Source of the DNA: Acanthaster planci
Taxonomy: Eukaryota > Echinodermata > Asteroidea > Valvatida > Acanthasteridae
DNA: 15,824 nucleotides
Direction: 5' to 3'
NCBI RefSeq assembly: GCF_001949145.1
Contig: NW_019091498.1
Location: 534,537 to 550,360 of the forward strand
Shown: positions 1 through 8,790 of the stretch, one piece after another
Position numbering within the stretch: position 1 is the stretch's first letter
How the letters are laid out: the number at the start of each line of letters is the position of its first letter
The notes under the pieces: generated by a model
Told to the model about the DNA's origin: nothing
Databases searched by the model: none
Seen by the model: only the letters and a program-made list of their open reading frames with translations
Made by a program: the position numbers and the translations under genes

Positions 1-96
1 ATTTGCTGGACGAAAAGGGGTTAATATCTAGTGGGGGGATCTTTATCTGCCTGGGCATTTCACCGGCTTTTGTGGGTGCTATTTGAAGTGACTTCC

Positions 97-127
97 CCAT
101 AGAGTTGGATGATATACGACTCTATGG
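97..127. repeat. hairpin, 11-bp stem
   Basis: CCATAGAGTTG (97-107) pairs with CGACTCTATGG (117-127), perfect except for one G-T wobble, around a 9-base loop. Single-copy within the window. It may be part of a dispersed repeat; its function is unknown. Confidence 0.6.
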
Positions 128-439
128 ACACTCATGCACGCCCACCTAGTCAAAAGAAGTTTAATTTCCGTCTAAAATAGCCAGAAAAAATGTTTTCGTG
201 ATATGTGCAAGGGCAGATCAAGACCAAAATTATCCAGTGATTAAAATTGTATTTTGAAGGGGGGCTAAAGAATTTCACAATTATTTTATATAATCATTCA
301 TGACATTTTTGGGGGTGAAATAAAGTGGGGATTTTTATACACACGCTTTTGGAAGGAGGGGAAGCGAAATAGTGCCCCAAATCGCCCTCTCTACATTTTG
401 TCAAAAGAACTCGTCATTTATTTGGCCCCCGATATCCCC

Positions 440-457
440 CCACACACACACACACAC
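440..457. repeat. (CA)n microsatellite
   Basis: About nine uninterrupted CA units directly follow a C-run. It is an ordinary dinucleotide repeat, likely length-polymorphic. Confidence 0.9.
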
Positions 458-479
458 GAAATCCGCGAGTGCATTTGTG

Positions 480-600
480 TCAAGGAAACTCTAGGCCTCC
501 GAATGCCGGCCTCCTTTCTCCGAGATTCTCGGTACCCCTGTGGCCGCTCCTCTTAGATAATAACTTGTAATTGTCTGTCGATTGACAATGAAATGAAATA
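480..600 (+). mobile_element. possible LINE 3' end remnant
   Basis: The segment ends in a short inverted motif (ATTGTC...GACAAT) followed by GAAATGAAATAG. CR1-type LINEs often end like this, with a stem and a short tandem tail instead of poly(A). No coding similarity was seen, so this is an inference from the shape of the end only. Confidence 0.25.
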
Positions 601-642
601 GATGATGATCGCTTGTCACTCAGAAGCTAGCGTCAAAGCAAA

Positions 643-659
643 CCACGCTTTAAGCGTGG
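643..659. repeat. 17-bp perfect palindrome
   Basis: CCACGCTT, one central T, then AAGCGTGG: an 8-bp perfect inverted repeat. It lies just upstream of the LINE endonuclease frame and may be part of that element's upstream sequence. Confidence 0.55.
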
Positions 660-784
660 CATCTTCACCCTTGAGGAACCCCAAATCGACAGGTTCTCAT
701 CAGCGCCTTCAGCGCTACACGATCTTTGGTTCTCATCGTCAGTACTGCAGGAGCAAACAGACCCCTACCAAAGGTTTAAAACTG

Positions 785-1960
785 GTAATTTGGATAGCTT
801 GAAAGTTCTCATCGTAAACTTTCAAAGCTTGTGGGGTAAGAAAGATGTTGTCGCGGAGAAAATTCTTGGTGAGAACCCTTACATAGTACTTGGAACCGAA
901 ACATGGCTCAACTGAGAAATTAGCAGTTCTGAATGCTTCCCTTCAAACTACACCGTTTATAGGAAAGACCATGGAAAGACAGACCTGGGCAGAGCTCCAA
1001 GGCCGTTTTCCAATATTCAACTTCGTCTCCGTCTCAGGCGTCGTGTAGGAAGCGAATCCTCGATTGTGGGCCTGAACTTCGTGAATCATTGGGTAAAATT
1101 GATCAGTCTAAGAGTCTACTGTGGACAGGAGGGGGTTTAATGTTCCAGATAATGAGTGGTCCATCCCATGCAGAAAGCCTGCTTCAGACTGTATCTAAAC
1201 TGAAAGGGTTTCAACTGTGCTCTCGGATATTGTAAACGACTTCTCCTTAAAACAAAGAGTTACTAAAGTCTTGAATATTTTAAACCTCTGCTTGTTACCA
1301 ACCCCGATTCATTTTCATCAGTCAACACTATAGGCCCTACCAGGAATTTTAGACCAGTGGAACCGTTGATAAAGCAAGTCATTCGGAAGGGTAGGCGTCG
1401 AAGGGTGTATCTCCTCCATAACGCTGATGTGAAAGGCTTACGGGAGGACCTTCAGCCTTTCCAGTATTCCTTCTTTGAGGATCCAGAATCTAGATCACTG
1501 GATAAAAAATAGGAGTTATTTAAAAATGCAGTTCATTCATTAATGGAGAAGCATAATTTCTCGTTACAACTTGCCATGAACGAACCAACAACCCCTTAGA
1601 CGGCTGATTAGACAGAAGAACAGGTCCTTTGTCAAGGCAAAGAAGTGAATGACATTAACTTACACTGGCAACAGTATATAGATCCCTTCGGCGTAATGTA
1701 CAAAAGAACTGAGGAAGGTAAAAAGGAATTATATTTCCACCAAAGTATTTGATTCCTTGAGTATCAACTATCAACCCTAAGAGGTTTTGGGCGTTCATGA
1801 AGAGCAGGAGGAAGGGACCAGGAGGAATTGCAACTTTTCTTTCAAATAATAGGCTTGTGAATACTCCAAAGGAAATGGATGAAGCTCCAAGGCCACTGCA
1901 TAAATGCGTGAAACTGTTGAGTTTACCTGAACTTTTCTTTTCATAGTTCATCTTCAACAA
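785..1960 (+). mobile_element. decayed CR1-like LINE: endonuclease and linker
   Basis: Conceptual translation from 799 gives an APE-type endonuclease start: LKVLIVNFQSLWGKK, then NPYIVLGTETWLN with the catalytic-type Glu of the ETW motif at 898-900. A stop codon at 913-915 interrupts the frame, which then resumes (SECFPSNYTVYRKDHG). Downstream, scattered over all three frames, are stretches typical of the segment between endonuclease and reverse transcriptase. They include DIVNDFSLKQRVTK near 1230, ILNLCLLP near 1280, and KSRRKGPGGIATFLSNNRLV at about 1800-1860 followed by NTPKEMDEA. Many frameshifts and stops show that it is dead. The palm domain that should follow is absent. The family assignment (CR1/jockey-type non-LTR retrotransposon) rests on recalled motif order and was not checked by a search. 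Confidence 0.8.
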
Positions 1961-1989
1961 TTACTCTATAATTGCTTAGAGCTACAATT

Positions 1990-2153
1990 ATTTGTTGTTT
2001 CTTATATTAATATGTATGCATGTTTTGTTTAAGGGCATGCCTAACACAAGCTTTGCTTTTAAGGTGTTGCCACCCCCCCTGGCATATATATGTCTTTTAT
2101 ACTTGTCTTATTATTATTATTTCTGCCATGGGAGGAAATAAATGTGTGTGAGA
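1990..2153 (+). mobile_element. LINE 3'-tail-like segment
   Basis: This AT-rich, non-coding stretch contains CCCCCCTGGCATATATATG, a run of TTATTATTATTATT, then GGAGGAAATAAATGTGTGTGAGAG. It ends abruptly where reverse-transcriptase coding sequence begins. The layout (short UTR, AATAAA-like motif, simple-sequence tail) fits a non-LTR element 3' end. It would belong either to the 785-1960 copy after an internal deletion or to a separate insertion. This is inference from composition and position. Confidence 0.45.
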
Positions 2154-2640
2154 GTGAACTTAGTTCGACCACATTTGGAGTATTGCAGCGCTGTGTTTGG
2201 GACCCTACATTGCCAACAATAGACACAAGATCGAGATGGTTCAACGCAGAGCAGTCCGGTTCATCATTACTAATTACAACTGGAATAAAACAACATCACT
2301 CACGACTCTTCACAAATTTCAACTCCCCACCGTAAGAAGACCGCAAATACATCCAGAGGCTCGTCAACATACACAAGACTATTTATAATCAAATCGATGT
2401 CACCTTACCCTCTGAAGTTTCATTTAAACAACCAGTCATCTATACAAGAAATTCTTGGCCTAAATGTCTCCAAATGCTGTTCACTAGCACCCAAACCTAC
2501 AAAGATTCTCTTTTTTATCCAAACTACACGGGATTGAAATCATTTTCCCCAGCACATCAGAATAGGCCTATCCAGTGACACTAAAAAGTTTGCCGAAGCC
2601 TTGAGGACGCTCAAACGTAATGCTCCTAAATAGCTGTCCA
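2154..2640 (+). mobile_element. LINE ORF2 C-terminal fragment
   Basis: From 2160 the frame reads LVRPHLEYCSAV, the hallmark start of the region after the reverse-transcriptase palm in CR1/jockey LINEs. After a one-base shift, 2197-2330 reads on as KIEMVQRRAVRFI and NYNWNKTTS...LHKFQLPT. Another shift gives YIQRLVNIHKTIYNQIDVTL and later YKDSLFYPNYTGLKSF, ending near a stop at about 2630. Frameshifts show that the copy is inactive. It is 5'-truncated relative to a full element and begins right after a LINE-tail-like sequence, so it is either a second insertion or the displaced end of the first copy. Confidence 0.75.
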
Positions 2641-2800
2641 CCTCTCCTTGGCCGATTGTTGCTTCAAAAGGAGCTCATTATCGACTTTTTAATAATTTCA
2701 AGATCAAATCACGTTCTGATAATCAGATAACAAAACCACGGAGGTAATGCCAAAATGGGTAAATCTGTCACGCCACGCCACGTATGATCGTACAAAGTTG

Positions 2801-2866
2801 ATGACGTCATTGGAAACCTCCTTTTAGTGTATGGTTTCTACCACTCATCGGCTCACCGTTTCAGTT
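2801..2866 (+). promoter_or_regulatory. candidate MFSD6L promoter (CRE, CCAAT, Inr)
   Basis: ATGACGTCAT at 2801-2810 contains a perfect cAMP-response element (TGACGTCA, 2802-2809). It is followed without a gap by ATTGG, an inverted CCAAT box. About 50 bases further on, TCAGTT at 2861-2866 matches the arthropod-type initiator core, and no TATA box is evident. A strong splice donor follows at 2921. The elements are visible in the sequence; their assignment to the transporter gene 1.3 kb downstream is inference. Confidence 0.4.
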
Positions 2867-2920
2867 ACTCTCGAATGGCTGATGATACAGAACAGACGAT
2901 GCGGCGTTTGGAAATGAATG
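2863..2920 (+). other. candidate non-coding first exon of MFSD6L
   Basis: A short stretch lies between the initiator-like TCAGTT and the donor G|GTAAGA at 2921. It contains an ATG at 2875 followed by 15 open codons. Joined to the acceptor at 4124/4125, it would give a leader of about 140 nt upstream of the transporter start. An alternative reading is that the bases are part of a coding relic that runs through the donor (see 2875-3190). Confidence 0.35.
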
Positions 2921-3190
2921 GTAAGACTTACAACTCACAAGACATTGTCTCTTTGACTACTCTCAACATTGGAGTCATGGTTGATCATTTGATGTTTGAA
3001 TAATCTGCTGAGTGCTTACGAGGCAGCCACCGAGCTTTCATCAGCTTTAGCATGTTTAGATGAGCGCCTGCTGGATAAACTTGTGCATGTGCAACAAATC
3101 AGCAGTCCAGGAAATTTCCTCAGGGCCTTGGGCATAGGGTGCACTGTCCCAATTCCAGGAAAATTCTCTGCCAGACCGACGCGCTTCTGA
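2875..3190 (+). pseudogene. protein-like frameshifted segment, unrecognised
   Basis: From the ATG at 2875 a 42-codon frame is open to a stop at 3001-3003 (start MADDTEQTMRRLEMNGKTYN). Around the stop, a +1 shift opens a second frame, 2993-3190. Its helical, amphipathic composition (LLSAYEAATELSSALACLDE, then RLLDKLVHVQQIS) looks protein-like and not random. Read together, the two frames resemble one small helical protein broken by a single-base shift. I do not recognise the family. It may be a relic gene, a coincidence inside the intron, or an exon whose frame I have misjudged. It overlaps and competes with the leader-exon model, since the GTAAGA donor lies inside it. Confidence 0.25.
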
Positions 3191-4124
3191 GTTCCCCTGC
3201 AGATTCTTTCGAAAAGAGGGGTCGGTATGGGCAAAGCAATTGTGGGATTGTGTGAGTATGGCCAAGCATCACCTCTATAGATTCCGGGGCTCCCATCTGA
3301 GGTCAAGGCAGACAAAAATGTCACTGAAAAGTTGTCAGAAGAGCCTGAGCATGGTTAGGGATGTCATTTGAAAAATGGCTGCTGAGAAGACTTGAGAATG
3401 TTCACTTTTTGGGAGGTGAATTTGTTTTGGGCGGATAATTAAAAAATTCATCAGTTAACCTACTAAAATTTGAAGATCAAATGAAATCTGAAGGGCCAAA
3501 CAACGCATTGTTTTTTGTTTGAGAGGCCTCAGGGACTTCAGTCGCCTGCCATGGCCCATGGGGCTCCAAACTTTGTTGATTTTACACTGTTTTCGATGGA
3601 GCTTGAATTGGTTCAGTGCACCCTCTAACGTTACTCACTGTTCAGGGCGACCATCGTGACCATGGCAACTGTGTGGTCTGTGGTGTTCGTGGAAACATTG
3701 GTATTCCACTGATAGAGCAAGATTAAATACAACGCTGTTGTGAGCCAGTATTCTTGACACATCATGCATGTACTCAGTGGATTAAAAGAGGACAGTAAAT
3801 TCTTGTGAAGAAGTAAAGGCTTGGTCAGTTGGTTTTTAGGTTTAGTTTGGCATAGCAATCTAAAATTTTTCAACAAAGTTAGTAGGAGCAGGGTTTCAGT
3901 TTTGTAACAGATTACAGGCTTAATAATTAAGTTCATACTTGAGATTGCATACTGAACATTAAAACCTCAAGTTTGCTTTTGGCTTGAAGACAAGTGTACC
4001 CTTTTAAATTTGACACCTTAGAAAATGATGACAGTGGTTCACGTAGACAACATGGTTACATGTGCATTGTGCTACTCTAGAAATAAGACCTCTCAATTTC
4101 TTTTTCTCCTTTTATCAATTGCAG
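2921..4124 (+). other. putative 5' UTR intron of MFSD6L
   Basis: The donor GTAAGA is at 2921 and the acceptor is a pyrimidine-rich run ending TTGCAG at 4124. Apart from the protein-like stretch up to 3190, I see no coding signal, RNA gene or recognisable repeat. The acceptor is convincing by itself; the particular donor used is less certain. Confidence 0.4.
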
Positions 4125-4129
4125 ATTTG

Positions 4130-4180
4130 ATGCTGCACAATGTCGTTGTAAAAAGGAGAGAGCTTCGTCACGCTCACTGA
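4130..4180 (+). promoter_or_regulatory. upstream ORFs in MFSD6L leader
   Basis: If transcription enters through the acceptor at 4124, the leader contains two upstream ATGs. One is at 4130 (16 codons, stop 4178-4180); the other is at 4140 (three codons, stop 4149-4151). Joined in phase to the candidate exon ending at 2920, the first frame becomes a 33-codon ORF starting at 2875. It ends 27 nt before the transporter ATG. Such uORFs commonly lower initiation at the main start. Confidence 0.4.
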
Positions 4181-4207
4181 AGATTTTAAGCTCCAGAGTC
4201 CACAGCC

Positions 4208-6508
4208 ATGCCCAAAGCGGAACAGGTCAACTTGCAACGCACCTTGGCGTTGGTCAGTTTCTTCTACTTCACTTACTCTGCTGGCAGTGCATGCCTCTTC
4301 CCATTCTTGACCCTGTACCTCCGGCAGCTGGGGCTGAGCGCCACTCAGGCTGGTGTCGTCATGGGCCTGAAGGTCTTTGTGGCTCTGTGGGCAGCGCCGC
4401 TCTGGAGCAGTTGTGCTGTGCAGCATGGCAGACGACGCGTTATCTTGATGATTGCCATTTTCATGACGATTGCTGCCAACCTCAGCCTGACACTCTTGCC
4501 GCCAGCCGACCACAACCTGTATTTTGCCTTTTGTGACCAGGCAAATAAGTCCATCGTAGGTAACCAAGAACTGTCAAACAAGTCTGCCGTTGACAACGGT
4601 GGTAATTATGAAAGTGCAACGACCTTTCTGCAGACTTCCCAGACTCAGAGTAGTGCACTGGTCCAGACCACACCCTCGAGAATCCACCCACATCTCACAT
4701 CAGCACCAGTCAACTCCATCCATGCCCCATTCATGCATCTTCCAGTAACTGAAGTATACCAAAGCGTGATCACTAAGACAACAAGACACCAATCTCCTGT
4801 GCTGGACAAACAACCTGTGAATTTCCAACCTACAAAAGGACAACCAAACTCCATCCACTCACTGCACACTGCCCCGTCTCCCAACTTGGATGCACAGTCT
4901 CCAAGACCAGGTGTGCATAAACAACACACAACTCCCCGGCCCGGCCACCTTTTGCCAATCTCAAACTCCCAAGATGATGAAGCACCCACAAAGGTATATT
5001 GGTCTGGTGATTTGGAAGAAAACAAACAGGACTTCCCCAAAGATCCGTACCATGACTATGATTCCTTGTCAAAATCTGAGTGGATTGACAGTACACATTT
5101 TTCATATATTTGGAAACCACAAGAAAAAAACATCAACAAACCAAACCAAGTAACCAAAACACCGGATCAGAGACCGACAACAACTAATAATATGAGAAAG
5201 ATAGGTGGCCTGAAATGGAGTTACGTCCAAGAAAAGAGACTTCCAAATAAGGGGAGCAGTTATAGTTCCAATACGCGACAAAGGACTTCCACATCAACAT
5301 CCAACTTTGAAAACCAGAGGGATCACTATGCAAACTTTGTTAAACGTTCCTTGTCAGATGATCAGCATCAAATCTCTGACAACGATCAGTTACCAAGATC
5401 CTTGGGGTCAGCACAAAAGACCCTCATTAAAACCGTTGGTCACTTCTTGGAGTATGAGAATATCATTTTCATCATCACTCTTCTTATCATGGTCATCGGG
5501 GAGAGTCTGGCCTGCCCTGTAGACAAAATCTGTGACAGCTCTTTGCACGAGACTCTGGATTCGGTTGATGAACTCGACAAGTACAGAAGGCATCATGTGC
5601 CCAGCATCATTAGCTATGGCCTATTTGCTCTCATCATCACAGTTATCGTCGACAGCATGGACTGTCAACTTTTCTTGCAGACAAGCAACTTTGTGATCCA
5701 CTTCTACCTGTTTGCTGGTCTTCTCAGCGTCACCTTCCTGCTAGCCTTCTTTTATCCCATCCCCGCCCCTCAGAAGGCAACCCGCAAGCCCCGATTCTGT
5801 AAGGGGCTCAAGCTGCTTGTGAGCGATCCCCACAATGTCGTGGTCACCCTGACGATGATCGTCACTGGAGCGCTGGTATCCAACATCCACAACTTCCTCT
5901 TCTGGCGCATCCAAGACCTGGGTGGGTCTGAAGTGGTCATGGGGGTTTCAGTGCTCGTTGCAGTTGGCTCGCACATTCCAGCACTGTTCCTGACTGGCTG
6001 GCTGAACAGGAAGATCAGTCAACTTGGCACCATAGTACTAGCTGTGCTGTCCCTGGCTGTTCGCCTTCTCTACTTTACGTTCCTGTGGACGCCCTGGGCA
6101 GTTGTCCCCATCGAGGTCCTGTGCGCATTCAGCCAGCAGGCACTGTGGGAGACGGTGACTTCCTATGGGGAGCAGATATCCCCCCCAGCCATGGACAGGT
6201 CCGTCAAGTCCATACTGAACTCCCTGTACCATGGACTTGGGTTCGCAGTCGGCAGCATCTTGGGTGGAATCATCTTCGACCAGGCTGGTCTGCAAGTGCT
6301 GTACGGTGTGTCGGCCGGCGTGGCCTTGGTGTGGGGTATCGTGGTTGCCTTGGTGGGGCGGTTTGTCCCTAAGAAGAGGAGATTGCACTATTCATCACTG
6401 TTGCATCGCGAGGAAGATGACGGCGAGGAGGGATACCTGAGTGATGACGATTCTGATGAAGTGTATGGTAATGATTGGCTTGTAAAAGCTTTGAAGGATG
6501 ATTTTTAG
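4208..6508 (+). CDS. MFSD6L: MFSD6-like major facilitator transporter
   Basis: Intronless 766-residue membrane protein of the MFS_1-like group. TM1-3 lie at about 12-35, 44-66 and 77-97, with PFLTLYLRQLGLSATQAG between TM1 and TM2. A degenerate MFS motif A (QHGRRR, 72-77) sits in the TM2-3 loop. Residues 98-410 form one huge polar loop rich in Thr, Ser, Pro, Gln and Asn, with sequons at N113 and N124; by MFS topology it faces away from the cytosol. Nine more TM segments follow (about 415-433, 463-485, 494-518, 541-563, 574-597, 605-623, 628-650, 671-690, 697-720). The cytosolic tail is acidic and ends in DWLVKALKDDF, matching the DWLVKA ending I recall from vertebrate MFSD6L. Vertebrate MFSD6L is near 590 residues, so this loop is expanded. 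The start has a purine at -3 and directly precedes TM1. Substrate unknown. MFSD6 proper is the alternative, but the TM1 region and tail favour MFSD6L. Confidence 0.93.
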   Translation: MPKAEQVNLQRTLALVSFFYFTYSAGSACLFPFLTLYLRQLGLSATQAGVVMGLKVFVALWAAPLWSSCAVQHGRRRVILMIAIFMTIAANLSLTLLPPADHNLYFAFCDQANKSIVGNQELSNKSAVDNGGNYESATTFLQTSQTQSSALVQTTPSRIHPHLTSAPVNSIHAPFMHLPVTEVYQSVITKTTRHQSPVLDKQPVNFQPTKGQPNSIHSLHTAPSPNLDAQSPRPGVHKQHTTPRPGHLLPISNSQDDEAPTKVYWSGDLEENKQDFPKDPYHDYDSLSKSEWIDSTHFSYIWKPQEKNINKPNQVTKTPDQRPTTTNNMRKIGGLKWSYVQEKRLPNKGSSYSSNTRQRTSTSTSNFENQRDHYANFVKRSLSDDQHQISDNDQLPRSLGSAQKTLIKTVGHFLEYENIIFIITLLIMVIGESLACPVDKICDSSLHETLDSVDELDKYRRHHVPSIISYGLFALIITVIVDSMDCQLFLQTSNFVIHFYLFAGLLSVTFLLAFFYPIPAPQKATRKPRFCKGLKLLVSDPHNVVVTLTMIVTGALVSNIHNFLFWRIQDLGGSEVVMGVSVLVAVGSHIPALFLTGWLNRKISQLGTIVLAVLSLAVRLLYFTFLWTPWAVVPIEVLCAFSQQALWETVTSYGEQISPPAMDRSVKSILNSLYHGLGFAVGSILGGIIFDQAGLQVLYGVSAGVALVWGIVVALVGRFVPKKRRLHYSSLLHREEDDGEEGYLSDDDSDEVYGNDWLVKALKDDF

Positions 6509-6830
6509 TCTACATGTAATTCAGGGAGCACCACAGTACTAAATTTTCTAAAAGAGATTTTGCCGTGAACCTTTGTGGTGACAAAGTTGCTTCAATTTTC
6601 ATGCATTCCTTGGTAAACAATGACAAAAAATTTCCAGTGCATATATTGGTGGTTGTAAAGTCCACACAATGCAACATGTCACTTTCGCGACGTGTTGGGT
6701 AAAGTTTTGTAAAATCAGCTGCTGACATGCCAAATTTTGAAACTTGCAGTTGAATCCTTTGGTAATGTTGCCATTTTTACTCTGAAATTCATGTACATGC
6801 ATATGTGCAAAGAAGAGTCGTTAATTTCTC

Positions 6831-7194
6831 CAATAAGCCTTTTGCGAGTTAACTCTGACCCAAATCCGGCACACTGAGTTCTTTAAATTCCCGTGAACAT
6901 AACAACTTGAATTCTCCTTACTAAAACCACTGTTGCTATACCTCGTGATTCGGGGCAAGCTTTTGCTTAGTTACATAAGAGACGCCTTGAAACAATACAC
7001 TGTCCTCAATGGATAAGGAGGGCATAAAGGAACCAGTCCATTCCAGAGATGGTGGTCGCTATGTGAAAGCTTGCCCCAAATCACTAGGTATAGCAACAGT
7101 GTCTTTAGTCTGGGGAATTCGAATTATGTTTATGTGCAGTCAGATAACTTAGTGCACCAGATTTTATTCAATTTAACTCGCAAATGGCTTATTA
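6831..7194. mobile_element. fold-back (MITE-like) inverted-repeat element
   Basis: Two arms of about 130 bp face each other around a core of about 100 bp. The outer 21-base block (6832-6852) matches the complement of 7173-7193 at 20 of 21 positions. The inner 36-base block (6928-6963) matches the complement of 7066-7101 at 34 of 36. The segments between these blocks also align, with more changes. No transposase frame is present and no clear target-site duplication was found. The structure fits a non-autonomous fold-back or MITE element, or a locally formed inverted duplication. Confidence 0.75.
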
Positions 7195-7620
7195 CCCATT
7201 GCTGGCCATGTTCACAATGATGCTTTGTATATTTCAGAATCAAATCAAGGTGCACAATGTGACTGGTGACATCATTGATGTCAGAAGACAGGACAATGAA
7301 ACATTACAATTTTCATTATCTTTTCTACAGATCAGACTGTTATGGATGTTTTTCATGTACTTTGCTTTATAGGAAAAACAGACCAAACAAACTAAAGAAT
7401 TTTTTGTTCCCAACTAGCTAGATAAAAAGGCAGACTAGTTTGGTTAATATTTAGTCATTTCACTTTTTTGTTTGAGTATTTTGCTTTTATCTCAAAATGT
7501 TTTGAATGCTGTTTAAATTTACAACATTTAATTGTACTAAGTGGTGCCAGCTACTGTTTTTTGTTTTTTTTCTTGGATATTGCTGTAGCACTATGCATTT
7601 GAACTGTTTGGATTGATACA

Positions 7621-7628
7621 TGTACATA
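7621..7628 (+). promoter_or_regulatory. Pumilio-type element (UGUACAUA)
   Basis: Matches the PUF-protein consensus UGUANAUA in the probable MFSD6L 3' UTR. A second match, UGUAUAUA, is at 8021-8028 and a third, UGUAAAUA, at 9574-9581. The sites overlap TACATGTA palindromes, so they may be by-products of that repeated word. Confidence 0.25.
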
Positions 7629-8765
7629 ACAATACAATGTAATGGTGATTCAGCGAATGACATACACTTTGACAGTGTTCATATGTACACATGTAGGCAA
7701 CAAGGTGTCAATTATGTTTACTTGTAAGCCTACTTGCACAAGCCACAAATTATACCTTGTAATGCCTTGTATCGATCTGCAGTTTCGGTTCACATTCCCA
7801 CTTAAAGAAATTTCAAGGAAAAAAACATTCTTAAGCATAACCAAGATACAAGTCTTTATACATGTACCCTACAGTTGAATCCGTTGTACATGTATATGCG
7901 TGTGTACGTATAAGACAAATATAATACTCTTCCTATTAGCAGGATTTGAAAATAGAGGTGATATTTTTAATTTTGTCAGTTTGTTTACAATTTTACCCAG
8001 AGTTGAGAATGCTGCATACATGTATATAGTTACACTGTACCAACCACAGACCTGCCCCTGTGCAAATATGTGGGGATACTGTGTCCGGTTTGTGCATGCA
8101 ACAGGTGTGGCAAATGCACAAGAGGTTATGGTGAATGACACTTGTACGCATGTACGTGTACTTTTTTTGCAAATGCCATCCATTGATTACTTGAAATGGA
8201 TTGAAGTGCACATTGTTTTACATGTAGCATGCCACGTTTTCAACTGATTTGGGGTTTTTCCTGGCTTTTCAGACCTCTCAGGTGCAGGTCAACCTGCCCA
8301 TTCTGTGCATATTTACAACTCGCCAAAGTGCATGCGCAATTTAAATCTAAGAACTTTGTGACGTGCATGCAAGTGGGATACCACATCAACTGGTCATGTC
8401 TGATAAATGTAAAATTTAATCACATGATCAGTCTTTGTCCAGTCTAAATACCGTAGGAATGCACAAGAATTCTTGAAATGTTTGAGTGTCTTGATTTTTC
8501 CACATACAAAAGTATATGTTTAGTACTGAATTTGAAAACGAGGTTACAAGTTTTCCATGTTTATAAAGCAGTTTAACTGCCAAATTCTATGAAATGATTT
8601 GTGCTGATCCCATTAAATGGACTTTATTGCTGTATGGTGTAATTTGCCTAAATTGTTCCAATTTAAAAACGTGATGGTTTTCTTGTGTATCATTTGGTTT
8701 AATGTGATTTTACTTCAAAAGACTTAATTTATTGATTTGCTCCCTGCAATTATGCAGCTGTTCTG

Positions 8766-8771
8766 AATAAA
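8766..8771 (+). terminator. polyadenylation signal candidate, MFSD6L
   Basis: AATAAA is the first canonical hexamer downstream of the MFSD6L stop on the plus strand. T/G-rich sequence (CCCTTTTGTATT, then CAGTGTCTTTGG) follows. Further AATAAA copies at 9513 and 9583 could serve a longer isoform. Confidence 0.45.
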
Positions 8772-8790
8772 GCGAATGGTTCCCTTTTGT

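Larger units (their letters stand above)
1..479. other. gene-free left flank
   Basis: No reading frame, splice pattern or known repeat family is recognisable here. The stretch has scattered G-runs and C-runs, one hairpin at 97-127 and a CA microsatellite at 440-457, which are listed separately. Left-flank repeat content cannot be excluded, because degenerate transposon sequence often looks like this. Confidence 0.6.
6509..8790 (+). other. probable long 3' UTR of MFSD6L
   Basis: No coding frame follows the stop. The stretch is AT-rich and carries a fold-back repeat (6831-7194), six TACATGTA palindromes and UGUANAUA sites at 7621 and 8021. The first canonical AATAAA downstream of the stop on this strand is at 8766, with an ATTAAA at 8612. 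A transcript ending about 20 bases after 8771 would have a 3' UTR of about 2.3 kb. The extent is inferred from the signals only. Confidence 0.45.

Noticed and set aside
440-457. CA repeat as a CRISPR-like or regulatory array
   Set aside because: It is a simple dinucleotide microsatellite.
3016-3324. 102-codon minus-strand frame
   Set aside because: There is no family resemblance, and the opposite strand in the same interval looks more protein-like.
4115-4567. 150-codon minus-strand frame
   Set aside because: It lies opposite the start of the transporter coding sequence and has no recognisable protein character.
4645-5040. 131-codon minus-strand frame
   Set aside because: It is a shadow of the Thr/Pro-rich loop of the transporter on the other strand.
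6038-6388. 116-codon minus-strand frame
   Set aside because: It is a shadow of the transporter's C-terminal half; the plus-strand frame carries clear membrane segments.
7900-8247. 115-codon plus-strand frame in the MFSD6L 3' UTR
   Set aside because: AT-rich with repeated TACATGTA words; no membrane, signal or family pattern that would suggest translation.
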